Assembly (NCBI GenBank): GCA_031547305.1
Contig: JAVBSC010000072.1
Coordinates: 1-39,139 of the forward strand
Source of the DNA: JAVBSC01 sp031547305
Lineage (GTDB): Bacteria > Desulfobacterota > Desulfovibrionia > Desulfovibrionales > Desulfovibrionaceae
Direction: 5' to 3'
Length of the DNA stretch: 39,139 nucleotides
In this document: positions 33,568-39,139 of the stretch, in pieces
How positions within the stretch are numbered: position 1 is the first letter of the stretch
Layout of the letters: each line of letters starts with the position of its first letter
Translations under genes and position numbers: made by a program
Notes under the pieces: model-generated
What the model was told of the DNA's origin: nothing
Databases searched by the model: none
Seen by the model: the letters and a program-made list of their open reading frames with translations, nothing else

Positions 33568-34776
33568 ATGAAACTGACGGATACCTTTTTACGCGGCCTA
33601 AAGGCTACCGGCAAGGTACAGAAATTCGCGGACGGCGGCGGGCTGTATATCCATGTTTCCCCCACTGGCGGCAAACTCTGGCGGATGGCCTACTCCTTTG
33701 ATGGCAAGCAGAAAACCTTGAGCCTTGGGGCATACCCTGCCGTATCCCTCAAGGATGCACGGCAAAAGCGGGAGGAAGCCAAGGAGCAACGAGCCAAGGG
33801 CATTGACCCCGGCGCGCACAAACAAGCCGTTAAGGCCGCATCCAGGGCGGAAAGCGCAAACTCGTATGAAATCGTTGTGCGTGAATGGCACGCCAAGTAT
33901 TCTCCCGGCTGGTCAGAGCAAAACGGCATCAGGACTCTCGCCCGGCAGGAGAATGATATCTTCCCCATCCTGGGAGGAAAGCCCATCAACCAGATAACAG
34001 CTCCGGAGCTTCTTGCCGCGTTGCGGCGGATTGAGGCCAGGGGGGCCATTGACACGGCCCACCGCACATTGGGGGATTGCAGCCGTATTTTCCGTTACGC
34101 CATCGCCACCGGCAGAGCCGAGCGAGATACCGCCGCTGATCTAAAGGGGGCACTGCCACCGGCACAGAGCGCAAGTTTCGCCAGCATAACGGAATCACAA
34201 GCAATAGGGGCTTTGCTGCGGGACATAGACGCTTACACCGGCAATCTGATTGTACGGGCGGCGCTGCGGATGGCTCCGTATGTTTTTGTGCGCCCTGGAG
34301 AACTTCGCCGGGCGGAATGGGCCGAGTTCAATCTTGACGCCCAAGAGCCTGAATGGCGCATACCCGCCGCCAAGATGAAAATGCGGCAGATGCATATCGT
34401 TCCACTTGCCCGGCAGGTGGTAGATATGCTGCATGACCTTCACCAGTATACCGGACACACGGCCTACCTCTTTCCAAGTATGCGCTCCAATATTTACCCA
34501 ATAAGCGACATGACACTTTTGGCGGGACTACGCCGCCTTGGATACACCAAAGAACAAATGACGGTACATGGCTTCCGCTCCATGGCGTCAACGCTCCTGA
34601 ATGAGCAGGGCTACAACCGGGACTGGATCGAGCGCCAGCTTGCCCACGGTGAGCGCAACAGCATCCGGGCCGCGTATAACTACGCCGAGTATTTGCCCGA
34701 ACGCCGCCGCATGATGACCGAGTGGGCTGATTATCTGGACGAATTACGTGCTGGCCCGAGTCCCTCACAACGGTGA
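33568..34776 (+). CDS. int: tyrosine recombinase / P4-type integrase (DUF4102 N-terminus)
   Basis: 402 aa from the ATG at 33568. The ATG at 33553 has no ribosome binding site, whereas GGGG (33555-33558) serves 33568, and MKLTDTFLRGL is the usual family start. The N-terminal arm-binding domain has KFADGGGLYIHVSPTGGKLW and LSLGAYPAVSLKDAR. Catalytic residues: Arg in VRPGELRRAEW, Lys in AAKMKMRQMHIVPL, H-x-x-R in VHGFRSMAS, His in LAHGE, and Tyr in AAYNYAEYLPERRRMM. It integrates and excises the element at the adjacent tRNA-Lys. The stop codon lies inside the oriT-like sequence. ATACCAAG boxes upstream suggest self-binding. Confidence 0.95.
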   Translation: MKLTDTFLRGLKATGKVQKFADGGGLYIHVSPTGGKLWRMAYSFDGKQKTLSLGAYPAVSLKDARQKREEAKEQRAKGIDPGAHKQAVKAASRAESANSYEIVVREWHAKYSPGWSEQNGIRTLARQENDIFPILGGKPINQITAPELLAALRRIEARGAIDTAHRTLGDCSRIFRYAIATGRAERDTAADLKGALPPAQSASFASITESQAIGALLRDIDAYTGNLIVRAALRMAPYVFVRPGELRRAEWAEFNLDAQEPEWRIPAAKMKMRQMHIVPLARQVVDMLHDLHQYTGHTAYLFPSMRSNIYPISDMTLLAGLRRLGYTKEQMTVHGFRSMASTLLNEQGYNRDWIERQLAHGERNSIRAAYNYAEYLPERRRMMTEWADYLDELRAGPSPSQR

Positions 34777-34805
34777 GGGCGCACTTACCAGTTTCCTCCG
34801 GAAAC
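34762..34805 (-). other. oriT of IncQ/MOBQ type
   Basis: On the minus strand: inverted repeat GTTTCC-3 nt-GGAAAC (34805-34791), TGG, then TAAGTGCG/CCCTC with the expected nick between 34780 and 34779, then hairpin CCCTCAC-CGTT-GTGAGGG (34779-34762). RSF1010/R1162 oriT has the same order: inverted repeat, GGTAAGTGCG/CCCTC, then a CCCTAC-type hairpin. The match to that core is from memory. It overlaps the end of int. Confidence 0.75.
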
Positions 34806-34939
34806 AGTGTGCGCTCTGCGAGGCTTCGGGCATGGAAAGCCAGCGGCGGGCGTGTCTGCTTCTGGTCTTTGCGGAAGGTAAAAGCATAGCCCATATATGG
34901 TCCCGCCCTGGAGTCAAGAAAAGATGATTTGGATTTTCG

Positions 34940-35100
34940 GTTCGGATGCAAACATATATTCGGCGTCAGCCTGTATCGGCAGCGCCCTGATGGGTGTATA
35001 CGCGCTTTCGTTCCTCATCACTATGTCGGCGTCGTAGCGCCTTGGGCTATGTCAGGTTTTCCGAAAGCCGGTCCGACCGTTTTTCCATCTCTTCTTTCTT
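34940..35100 (-). ncRNA. bridge RNA / seekRNA of the IS1111-group element, with readable guides
   Basis: Loop 1: outer stem GCTTTCG (35068-35062) with CGAAAGC (35010-35004); 5' guide CATAGCCCA (35051-35043); apical stem GGCG/CGCC (35041-35038 with 35031-35028); 3' guide ATAGTGATG (35024-35016). The 5' guide equals the plus strand at 34885-34893, the left flank (9/9). The 3' guide pairs with the plus strand at 36294-36302, the right flank (8/9). Loop 2: CACCCATCA (34996-34988), stem GGCG/CGCC, then ATATATG (34959-34953), which can pair with the element end CATATAT (34892-34898). The target loop lies 5' of the donor loop, as in described bridge RNAs. RNA ends are approximate. Confidence 0.7.
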
Positions 35101-35203
35101 GGCAACCTTGGGTAGGTTTTGATGCCGTCAGCGTTTGGCGGGCCGCTTGTGAGCGACTCACACACAATGAAGCCGCGCTGCAAGCGGCATGATAAACGCG
35201 GTA

Positions 35204-36232
35204 TTACGCGGCATGCTTGTATTCCGTGCCTTGGGTCAGCATGCTCCACACCACGCGGGCCGTTTTATTTGCCAAAGCAACACTGGCCTTGTTTTTTCCT
35301 CGCCGTGCGGCAAGTTCCATAGCCCAGAGGTTTCGCCTGTGTTCGGGCGTATATCCGGCAACCATGCGGGAAAGTGCCGCACGCGCCCCATGGATCAGCA
35401 GATAGCGGGTATAGCAATCACCCCGCTTGGAGATGCCCAGGAGTTTGGTTTTACCACCGGTGGAGTTCTGGCGCGGCACAAGGCCGAGGAACGCGGCAAA
35501 CTCTCTGCCGTTTTTGAAATTCGAGGTCACACCGGCGATAGTCAGCAGGATTGTGGCGGTCATGATGCCAATGCCGGGTACTTGCATCAGACGTTGGCAG
35601 GCTTCGTTCTCTTTGGCAACGGCTTTGAGCAGTTGGTCCTGCTCAAGTATACGCTCGTCGAGAAAACACAGGGATTTGTGAAGCGAAGCCAGGTTCCGGC
35701 GCATGAGTCCAGAAAGGTCGTTTTCCTCATCGGCAATAAGCGCGGGCAACTGGTTGCGGGCGGCGCAAATTCCCTGCCGGATGGCTACGCCATATTCAGC
35801 GAGCAGTCCCCTGGCTTGATTGATCAGTGCCGTGCGCGACTTGACGTAGCCCTGCCGGATACGGTGGATGCATTGAATATCGGTCTGCTCGGGAGATTTG
35901 TGCGGCACAAAGCGCATGTTGGGTCGCTGCACGGCCTCGCAGATGGCCGCCGCGTCATTGGCGTCGTTTTTTGCGCCGAGTAGATAGGCTTTCACATATC
36001 GGGGATGGATGCGCCTTACTTCATGGCCAAGGCTTTCAATAATCCTGGCCCAGTACTCCGAGGAAGCGCAAGCTTCCATGCCTACAAGGCAGGACGGCAA
36101 GTTGGCGAAAAAGCGTACGACCCCGGCCCGGCTCAAAGTACGGCTGAGCACAGGCTTGCCTGTGGCGTTCACGCCGTACACGGAAAAACTGTTCTTTGCC
36201 AGATCGATGCCTATGGTGGTGGTGGTCTTCAT
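35204..36232 (-). CDS. IS110-family transposase (DEDD / Transposase_20)
   Basis: 342 aa. The N-terminal RuvC-like DEDD domain starts TIGIDLAKNSFSVYGV with the first catalytic Asp at about residue 10; VGMEACASSEYWARII and KNDANDAAAICEAVQRP supply further acidic residues. The C-terminal Transposase_20 domain has LMQVPGIGIMTATILLTIAG and FAAFLGLVPRQNSTGGK, with the catalytic Ser likely in NSTGGKTKLLGISKRGD. Such recombinases use an element-encoded bridge RNA to choose target and donor. Start ATG at 36232 has GGAG nearby. It appears intact. Confidence 0.95.
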   Translation of the reverse strand: MKTTTTIGIDLAKNSFSVYGVNATGKPVLSRTLSRAGVVRFFANLPSCLVGMEACASSEYWARIIESLGHEVRRIHPRYVKAYLLGAKNDANDAAAICEAVQRPNMRFVPHKSPEQTDIQCIHRIRQGYVKSRTALINQARGLLAEYGVAIRQGICAARNQLPALIADEENDLSGLMRRNLASLHKSLCFLDERILEQDQLLKAVAKENEACQRLMQVPGIGIMTATILLTIAGVTSNFKNGREFAAFLGLVPRQNSTGGKTKLLGISKRGDCYTRYLLIHGARAALSRMVAGYTPEHRRNLWAMELAARRGKNKASVALANKTARVVWSMLTQGTEYKHAA

Positions 36233-36291
36233 GGGATGTCTCCTTGCAAAGGGTTTACGACATCCTACCCGCGTTGTGCGGGCGGGACCAT

Positions 36292-36402
36292 CCCATCAGT
36301 ATACTTCACTTCGTGAAGACTGGGCGACCGTGCCGCTCGACCACCAAAGGCAGAAAGACAAATCCGGGGCATAGCCCCGGCGAAACCACAGGAGAAAAAC
36401 GC
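36292..36402 (+). promoter_or_regulatory. leader of the frameshifted gene, right flank of the IS
   Basis: CTTCAC (36304-36309) and GTGAAG (36313-36318) make a hairpin 12 bp from the IS end. CCGGGGC/GCCCCGG (36364-36370, 36374-36380) is a second. AGGAG before the ATG at 36403 is a good ribosome binding site. Without the IS this leader would join the oriT flank. Confidence 0.4.
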
Positions 36403-36779
36403 ATGAACATCACTACAGCCCAAGTCAAAGAAATCAGATTGGAGTTCGCCAAGCTCAAGCCCGTCAAAGTCACTCTGGACGGCAACCGCCGCCTGACCGT
36501 GAAAGAGGTAATCTTCGCCTTGGCCCCGACTCTGGAACGGATGAAAAAGCGTGGCTTCGATACACAGGAGATTGCCGAAAACTCCTTGAAAAAGGCATCG
36601 ACGTGAAGCCGCCGACCCTGGCGAAATACCTCAATGAGTTCAGGCGCGAAAAAGACAAAAAAATAGACACGCCCCGCCCCCTGAAAAAGACCGAGCCCGC
36701 GCCACAACCGGACAGGCCAGCCACAGTCAGAGCGGGGGGCTTCGTCATCACACCGGATACGCCGTTTGATGAATTGTAG
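36403..36779 (+). pseudogene. small mobilization-associated protein, interrupted by a -1 frameshift
   Basis: Frame 1 runs 36403-36606 (67 aa: MNITTAQVKEIRLEFAKL ... GFDTQEIAENSLKKAST). Frame 3 then continues from within the same stretch to TAG at 36777: GIDVKPPTLAKYLNEFRREK ... TPDTPFDEL. Restoring one base near AACTCC gives AENLLEKGIDVKPPTLAKYL, a smooth 125-residue protein with a helix-turn-helix-like core and a proline-rich tail. The location beside an oriT suggests a MobC-like or other accessory role, but I do not recognise the family. The heptamer G-AAA-AAG at the join could instead support programmed -1 slippage. Confidence 0.6.
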
Positions 36780-37009
36780 CGCGAAATAGTATCTCTTTAT
36801 CCGACGATAACAACCGCGGGTAGTTGCGGCAAGCCCATGCCCATATTGCGAAGCCCGCCAAAGGAAAATCCAAGGGCTGCGATTTCTGGGGCTGCACCGG
36901 GTACCCTCATTGCAGGCATACGATGTAGCATCAAATAATGAAGACAACGCCCTGTTTCCGCCATGGAAACAGGGCTTGACGAGAGGCAGCGTAGCAACCA
37001 GCCATTCTC
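36780..37009. other. remnant region between the frameshifted gene and the WG gene
   Basis: Contains the zinc-finger remnant at 36825-36928. AACGCCCTGTTTCC (36946-36959) and GGAAACAGGGCTT (36965-36977) form a strong hairpin, CCCTGTTTCC-GCCAT-GGAAACAGGG, which may end transcription from either side. Confidence 0.5.
36825..36928 (+). pseudogene. topoisomerase-type zinc-finger tail, copy 1 (frameshifted)
   Basis: CGKPMPIL is read from 36825; after an indel, a second frame gives GKSKGCDFWGCTGYPHCRHTM and a TAG at 36926. CGKPM ... C-x4-C-TGYP-x-C is the C-terminal zinc finger of type IA topoisomerases and related mobile-element proteins. Only the tail is left. About 93 bp (36853-36945) is repeated at 38601-38693. 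Confidence 0.6.
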
Positions 37010-38416
37010 TTATCGTATCTCCCGATATTCTCTTCCATTGCCGTCCACATAAAAAGCTTTGCCGTCCCGAGTTACTTTGACCACATCATTCAGATCCGGA
37101 TATTGCTGGCCGGACTTCAAATCTGCAGATGGAGACACAGAGTCATAAAGAAAAGAAATGGCAGGATTTCCTTCACGATCAAAGGCTCCCCATTTCTTTT
37201 CCATATTTTTCAGCCACAGGATATCCTCTGATTGCTCGGACTTAACGCTATGGTAGGTACCGAGTTTTTTTCCCTGACTGGTAAAAACGACATAGCGCAA
37301 TCCGAGCTGATCGCTCTCAATCTGCTTGCGCACAGCCAGCAATTTGTGAGAACTATCGGAAACAACCGTGTCGATTGCTATCGCATCCGCACAATCAATG
37401 CCGCCGGCCCAGAACCGGCCCGCCTCCAAATCCCAAATCATGTTTCGGCCATCCGGCATGGTCACCTGAAAAAGATTCGTACTGCCCACTTGCCGCGTTA
37501 TGCCGGAAAAAATAAAATCCGTCCGCAGCGTGCCGGTTTTATTCATGATGGCATACCTGTTTTGCTTTTTGATGAAAAAAGAATCAAATCTGTCATCGAC
37601 ATCATCAAATTGCGGCTCATACAGCATTTTGCCGTTATACCCAAAAAATCCGAATTTCCCGTTTTGTTCAACGCAAAGCGGCACATTCTCCTCAATTTCG
37701 CGGAAGTGGACAATATACTCCGCTTTGGTAAGCAACTCCCCTGTTTTGGACATGAACCCCATCCGTTTCAGCCTGCCTTCTCCGGACGGGGTATATACAT
37801 AGATATCCGTCACTCGCGGCAAGGCCTGCATGATCGGCGTCGTTATAATAAGCACTTGATGCGCCCGTGCCGATGCGGCCACCTCGGCGGGAAAAGGAAA
37901 GTCCTGGTCCTGAAGAGCTTGAGGGGCTGGGGCTTTTTTAGTCGCTTGCTCAACAACGGTATAGTCGGGCAAGATCAAGAACTCTGTGGTTTTGTCGCTG
38001 ATAACAGCCAATTTTTTCGGGTACAAAGAAAACATCCCATCGCTGCCGCCGGGCAACGGTATCTTCAAACCTTCCCGGTAAATAACCCCCTCCGGATTGT
38101 GCGGGTAATTGATCACATCGGTGAATTGCGGCTTTACCAGCCATTGCCCCCGCCCATCAATAAATCCCCATTTTTCCGAATTTTTCGGCCTTGCCGCCGC
38201 CCTGTTGTTTACAAACGGCTCAGCTTCCGCGAACTCTGCCGGAATTACCAGTCTGCCTTGCCGGTCAGCATAGCCATACAAACCATTTTCCGCGAGGTAG
38301 GGAATAAAGTTCGCAGGCATGCCAGCTACAGCGGCGGAAGCCGATTTTTTTACGCAAGAGCAGCATAAAGCGAGGATCGTAATACCGAGCATTGCCACAA
38401 CTGTTCGTTTACACAT
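37010..38416 (-). CDS. WG-repeat lipoprotein (island cargo)
   Basis: 468 aa. Signal peptide with a Cys-rich lipobox (LALCCSC, lipidated Cys at 18, 19 or 21). WG-type repeats are visible: LYGYADRQGRLVIPAEF (about 47-63), KWGFIDGRGQWLVKPQF (about 82-98), KFGFFGYNGKMLYEPQFDDV (about 262-281) and KWGAFDREGNPAISFLYDSV near 420. WG repeats occur in surface and secreted proteins of varied role; no function is known here. AGGA precedes the ATG at 38416. The codon use is plainer and more AT-rich than the chromosomal genes. Both sides carry copies of the zinc-finger remnant. Confidence 0.82.
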   Translation of the reverse strand: MCKRTVVAMLGITILALCCSCVKKSASAAVAGMPANFIPYLAENGLYGYADRQGRLVIPAEFAEAEPFVNNRAAARPKNSEKWGFIDGRGQWLVKPQFTDVINYPHNPEGVIYREGLKIPLPGGSDGMFSLYPKKLAVISDKTTEFLILPDYTVVEQATKKAPAPQALQDQDFPFPAEVAASARAHQVLIITTPIMQALPRVTDIYVYTPSGEGRLKRMGFMSKTGELLTKAEYIVHFREIEENVPLCVEQNGKFGFFGYNGKMLYEPQFDDVDDRFDSFFIKKQNRYAIMNKTGTLRTDFIFSGITRQVGSTNLFQVTMPDGRNMIWDLEAGRFWAGGIDCADAIAIDTVVSDSSHKLLAVRKQIESDQLGLRYVVFTSQGKKLGTYHSVKSEQSEDILWLKNMEKKWGAFDREGNPAISFLYDSVSPSADLKSGQQYPDLNDVVKVTRDGKAFYVDGNGREYREIR

Positions 38417-38562
38417 GATTATTTCCTATCCGTATTGAAGCAGTCATCAGTTTCGTGACGTCCACCTGTGGCTTCTGTCCGCCATAGTGACAGGCCGCAC
38501 TTTTTCCTGAGGGCCTTGCGCTCCGCTTCGCGGCCAAGGATTTTTTAATGAACTCCATGTAA
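38417..38562. other. leader of the WG gene with a possible gene-tail remnant
   Basis: No full gene. On the minus strand an open stretch from about 38545 to TAA at 38419 reads ILGREAERKALRKKCG ... CFNTDRK, protein-like but without a start codon. It may be the tail of a lost gene. The frame of the neighbouring ATG at 38558 is also open, so this is uncertain. Confidence 0.3.
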
Positions 38563-38676
38563 TTGTCTAACGCAAACGGGTATATCGGACAACCATACAG
38601 GCCCGCCACAGGAAAATCCAAGGGTTGCGATTTTTGCGGCTGCACCGGGTATCCTGATTGCAAACATACGATGTGA
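38563..38676 (+). pseudogene. topoisomerase-type zinc-finger tail, copy 2
   Basis: One open frame gives GQPYRPATGKSKGCDFCGCT, then GYPDCKHTM and TGA at 38674. The C-x2-C-x6-C pattern matches copy 1 at 36825, about 80 percent identical at the DNA level over 93 bp (38601-38693). There is no upstream domain. Confidence 0.6.
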
Positions 38677-38870
38677 AATCAAAAATGAAGGCCCTACAGA
38701 AAATATATAACATCTGAATTTGCATAAACAATTCGATTTTTGTACCATTCCCTACCTCTTTAAAAAAATGCCCAGAATTGGAGCCGAATAGTTCAGGCAA
38801 AAGATGGCGGCACAACGCGCGCAGGTTGTCCAGACCAGCCCGGAATAGTCCCGACACATCAATACTTTTC

Positions 38871-38900
38871 GGGGGTATCTTAGGGGGTATCAAGGGTATT
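38871..38900. repeat. three tandem GGGTATC-type repeats, possible integrase arm sites
   Basis: GGGGGTATC at 38871-38879 and 38883-38891, then GGGTATT at 38894-38900, about 12 bp apart. Such spaced G-rich boxes are often seen next to P4-type integrase genes. No integrase follows here. Confidence 0.45.
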
Positions 38901-39011
38901 TATTTGTATTTTATATTTATAATTACATAATGTTATATTAATAGTTGTCATTCCTGCCTCTCCGCCAGAATAAAAGAAAAAGAGGCTGTTTACTCAGCCT
39001 CAGACTGCTGA

Positions 39012-39049
39012 CAAAGTCCCCGTTTACGCGAACGGGGACTTTGCTTTTT
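39012..39049 (+). terminator. 13-bp stem hairpin ahead of the transposase
   Basis: CAAAGTCCCCGTT (39012-39024) pairs with AACGGGGACTTTG (39031-39043), then CTTTTTA. It lies near the end of the IS and likely insulates the transposase from outside transcription. Confidence 0.75.
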
Positions 39050-39073
39050 ATCTTCTCTATGTTATGCATAATC

Positions 39074-39139
39074 ATGATAAAAAAGAAGCAACAACGCCAA
39101 CTGAAGATGGAACTTGTCTGTATTGATGAGCTTGTTCCC
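39074..39139 (+). CDS. IS1182-like transposase, N-terminal 22 residues (runs off the window)
   Basis: The ATG at 39074 gives MIKKKQQRQLKMELVCIDEL then VP. The block QMEFVSIDELVP is typical of IS1182-family transposase starts, and the hairpins just upstream fit an IS end. Only the start is visible, so family assignment is tentative. No clear ribosome binding site is seen. Confidence 0.5.
   Translation, partial: MIKKKQQRQLKMELVCIDELVP

Larger units (their letters stand above)
34895..36291 (-). mobile_element. IS110-family element, IS1111 group
   Basis: Subterminal inverted repeats ATGGTCCCGCCC (34897-34908) and its exact complement (36280-36291) bracket the transposase. CCCAT occurs on both sides (34890-34894 and 36292-36296), so the crossover core lies there and exact ends are uncertain by a few bases. 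About 48 bp separate the transposase start from one repeat, and about 300 bp of non-coding DNA separate its stop from the other. This long 3' non-coding end is the IS1111-group layout. Confidence 0.85.
38677..39073. other. AT-rich stretch without recognised gene
   Basis: Contains three GGGTAT repeats at 38871-38900, very AT-rich sequence at 38900-38945, then the presumed left end of the IS1182-like element from about 38980, with hairpin GAGGCTG/CAGCCTC (38982-39001). Confidence 0.5.
33336..39139. mobile_element. integrative mobilizable element in tRNA-Lys, decayed; right end outside the window
   Basis: Directly after the tRNA come an integrase, a MOBQ-like oriT, an IS110-family element, a frameshifted small gene, two zinc-finger remnants, a WG-repeat lipoprotein, integrase-arm-like repeats and the start of another IS. 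No copy of the tRNA 3' end was found later in the window, so attR is not seen. No relaxase gene is visible; the element would need one in trans or beyond the window. The last 450 bp are much more AT-rich than the core genome. Confidence 0.75.

Noticed and set aside
34929..35192. 87-residue plus-strand ORF in the IS end
   Set aside because: It overlaps the structured bridge-RNA region, has no ribosome binding site and no family resemblance.
36403..36606. The 67-residue frame as a complete intact gene
   Set aside because: The downstream frame continues the same helix-turn-helix-like sequence, so an interrupted single gene is the better reading.
38567..38893. 108-residue minus-strand ORF
   Set aside because: Antisense to zinc-finger copy 2, starts with TTG inside the GGGGGTATC repeats; no support beyond being open.
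33379..39048. Shared GGGACTTTGCTTTT after tRNA-Lys and near the window end, as attL/attR
   Set aside because: Both are the 3' arms of separate terminator hairpins; tRNA sequence itself is not repeated at the second place.
1..39139. CRISPR array, restriction-modification, toxin-antitoxin or phage structural genes
   Set aside because: No regularly spaced repeats and no matching protein motifs were seen in the window.

Overview
The window looks like a chromosomal segment of a sulfate-reducer-type deltaproteobacterium, most likely Desulfovibrionaceae. The reasons are a GC-rich core, a cobalamin methionine synthase without reactivation domain next to rpoH, the clpS-clpA-aat run, a motAB pair behind a sigma-28-like site, and a consensus sigma-54 promoter. 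I cannot fix genus or species.

Positions 1-8039 form one long minus-strand run: rpoH, a TPR lipoprotein, a second lipoprotein, rpiB, cysS, an M48 metalloprotease, hslV and the start of ispE. A 269-bp divergent region holding two related operator-like dyads separates rpoH from metH. Positions 8309-17859 are a plus-strand run: metH, a TlpA-like thioredoxin, an ArgA-like acetyltransferase, hpt, a zinc-ribbon/DUF3426 membrane protein, radA (possibly leaderless), and clpS-clpA-aat, which together make a nearly complete bacterial N-degron pathway. uvrB follows, converging on a GNAT gene and mutL. A FetAB-like ABC exporter, a small Cys-motif protein, a GT9 glycosyltransferase, metF, a DUF2233/NAGPA-like protein, motAB, prfC and serS complete the core. 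Between prfC and serS lies a perfect-consensus sigma-54 promoter aimed at a short stretch ending in a strong hairpin and U-rich tail: a candidate small RNA or regulated prfC leader.

At 33260-33335 sits tRNA-Lys(UUU), and everything after it appears to be a decayed integrative mobilizable element running off the window. It carries a P4-type tyrosine integrase with repeated ATACCAAG boxes, an oriT very like IncQ/MOBQ plasmids overlapping the integrase stop codon, an IS110-family (IS1111-group) element inserted just beyond the oriT, a frameshifted small gene, two diverged copies of a topoisomerase-type zinc-finger tail, a WG-repeat lipoprotein as cargo, and the start of an IS1182-like transposase.

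The most exciting item is the IS1111-group element. Its roughly 300-nt non-coding end folds into two internal loops. The first carries two guide-like stretches matching the two flanks of the actual insertion site (9 of 9 and 8 of 9 bases, in the orientation expected of a bridge RNA/seekRNA target loop). The guide and its target can therefore both be read in one locus. The MOBQ-like oriT and the sigma-54 short transcript are the next best leads.
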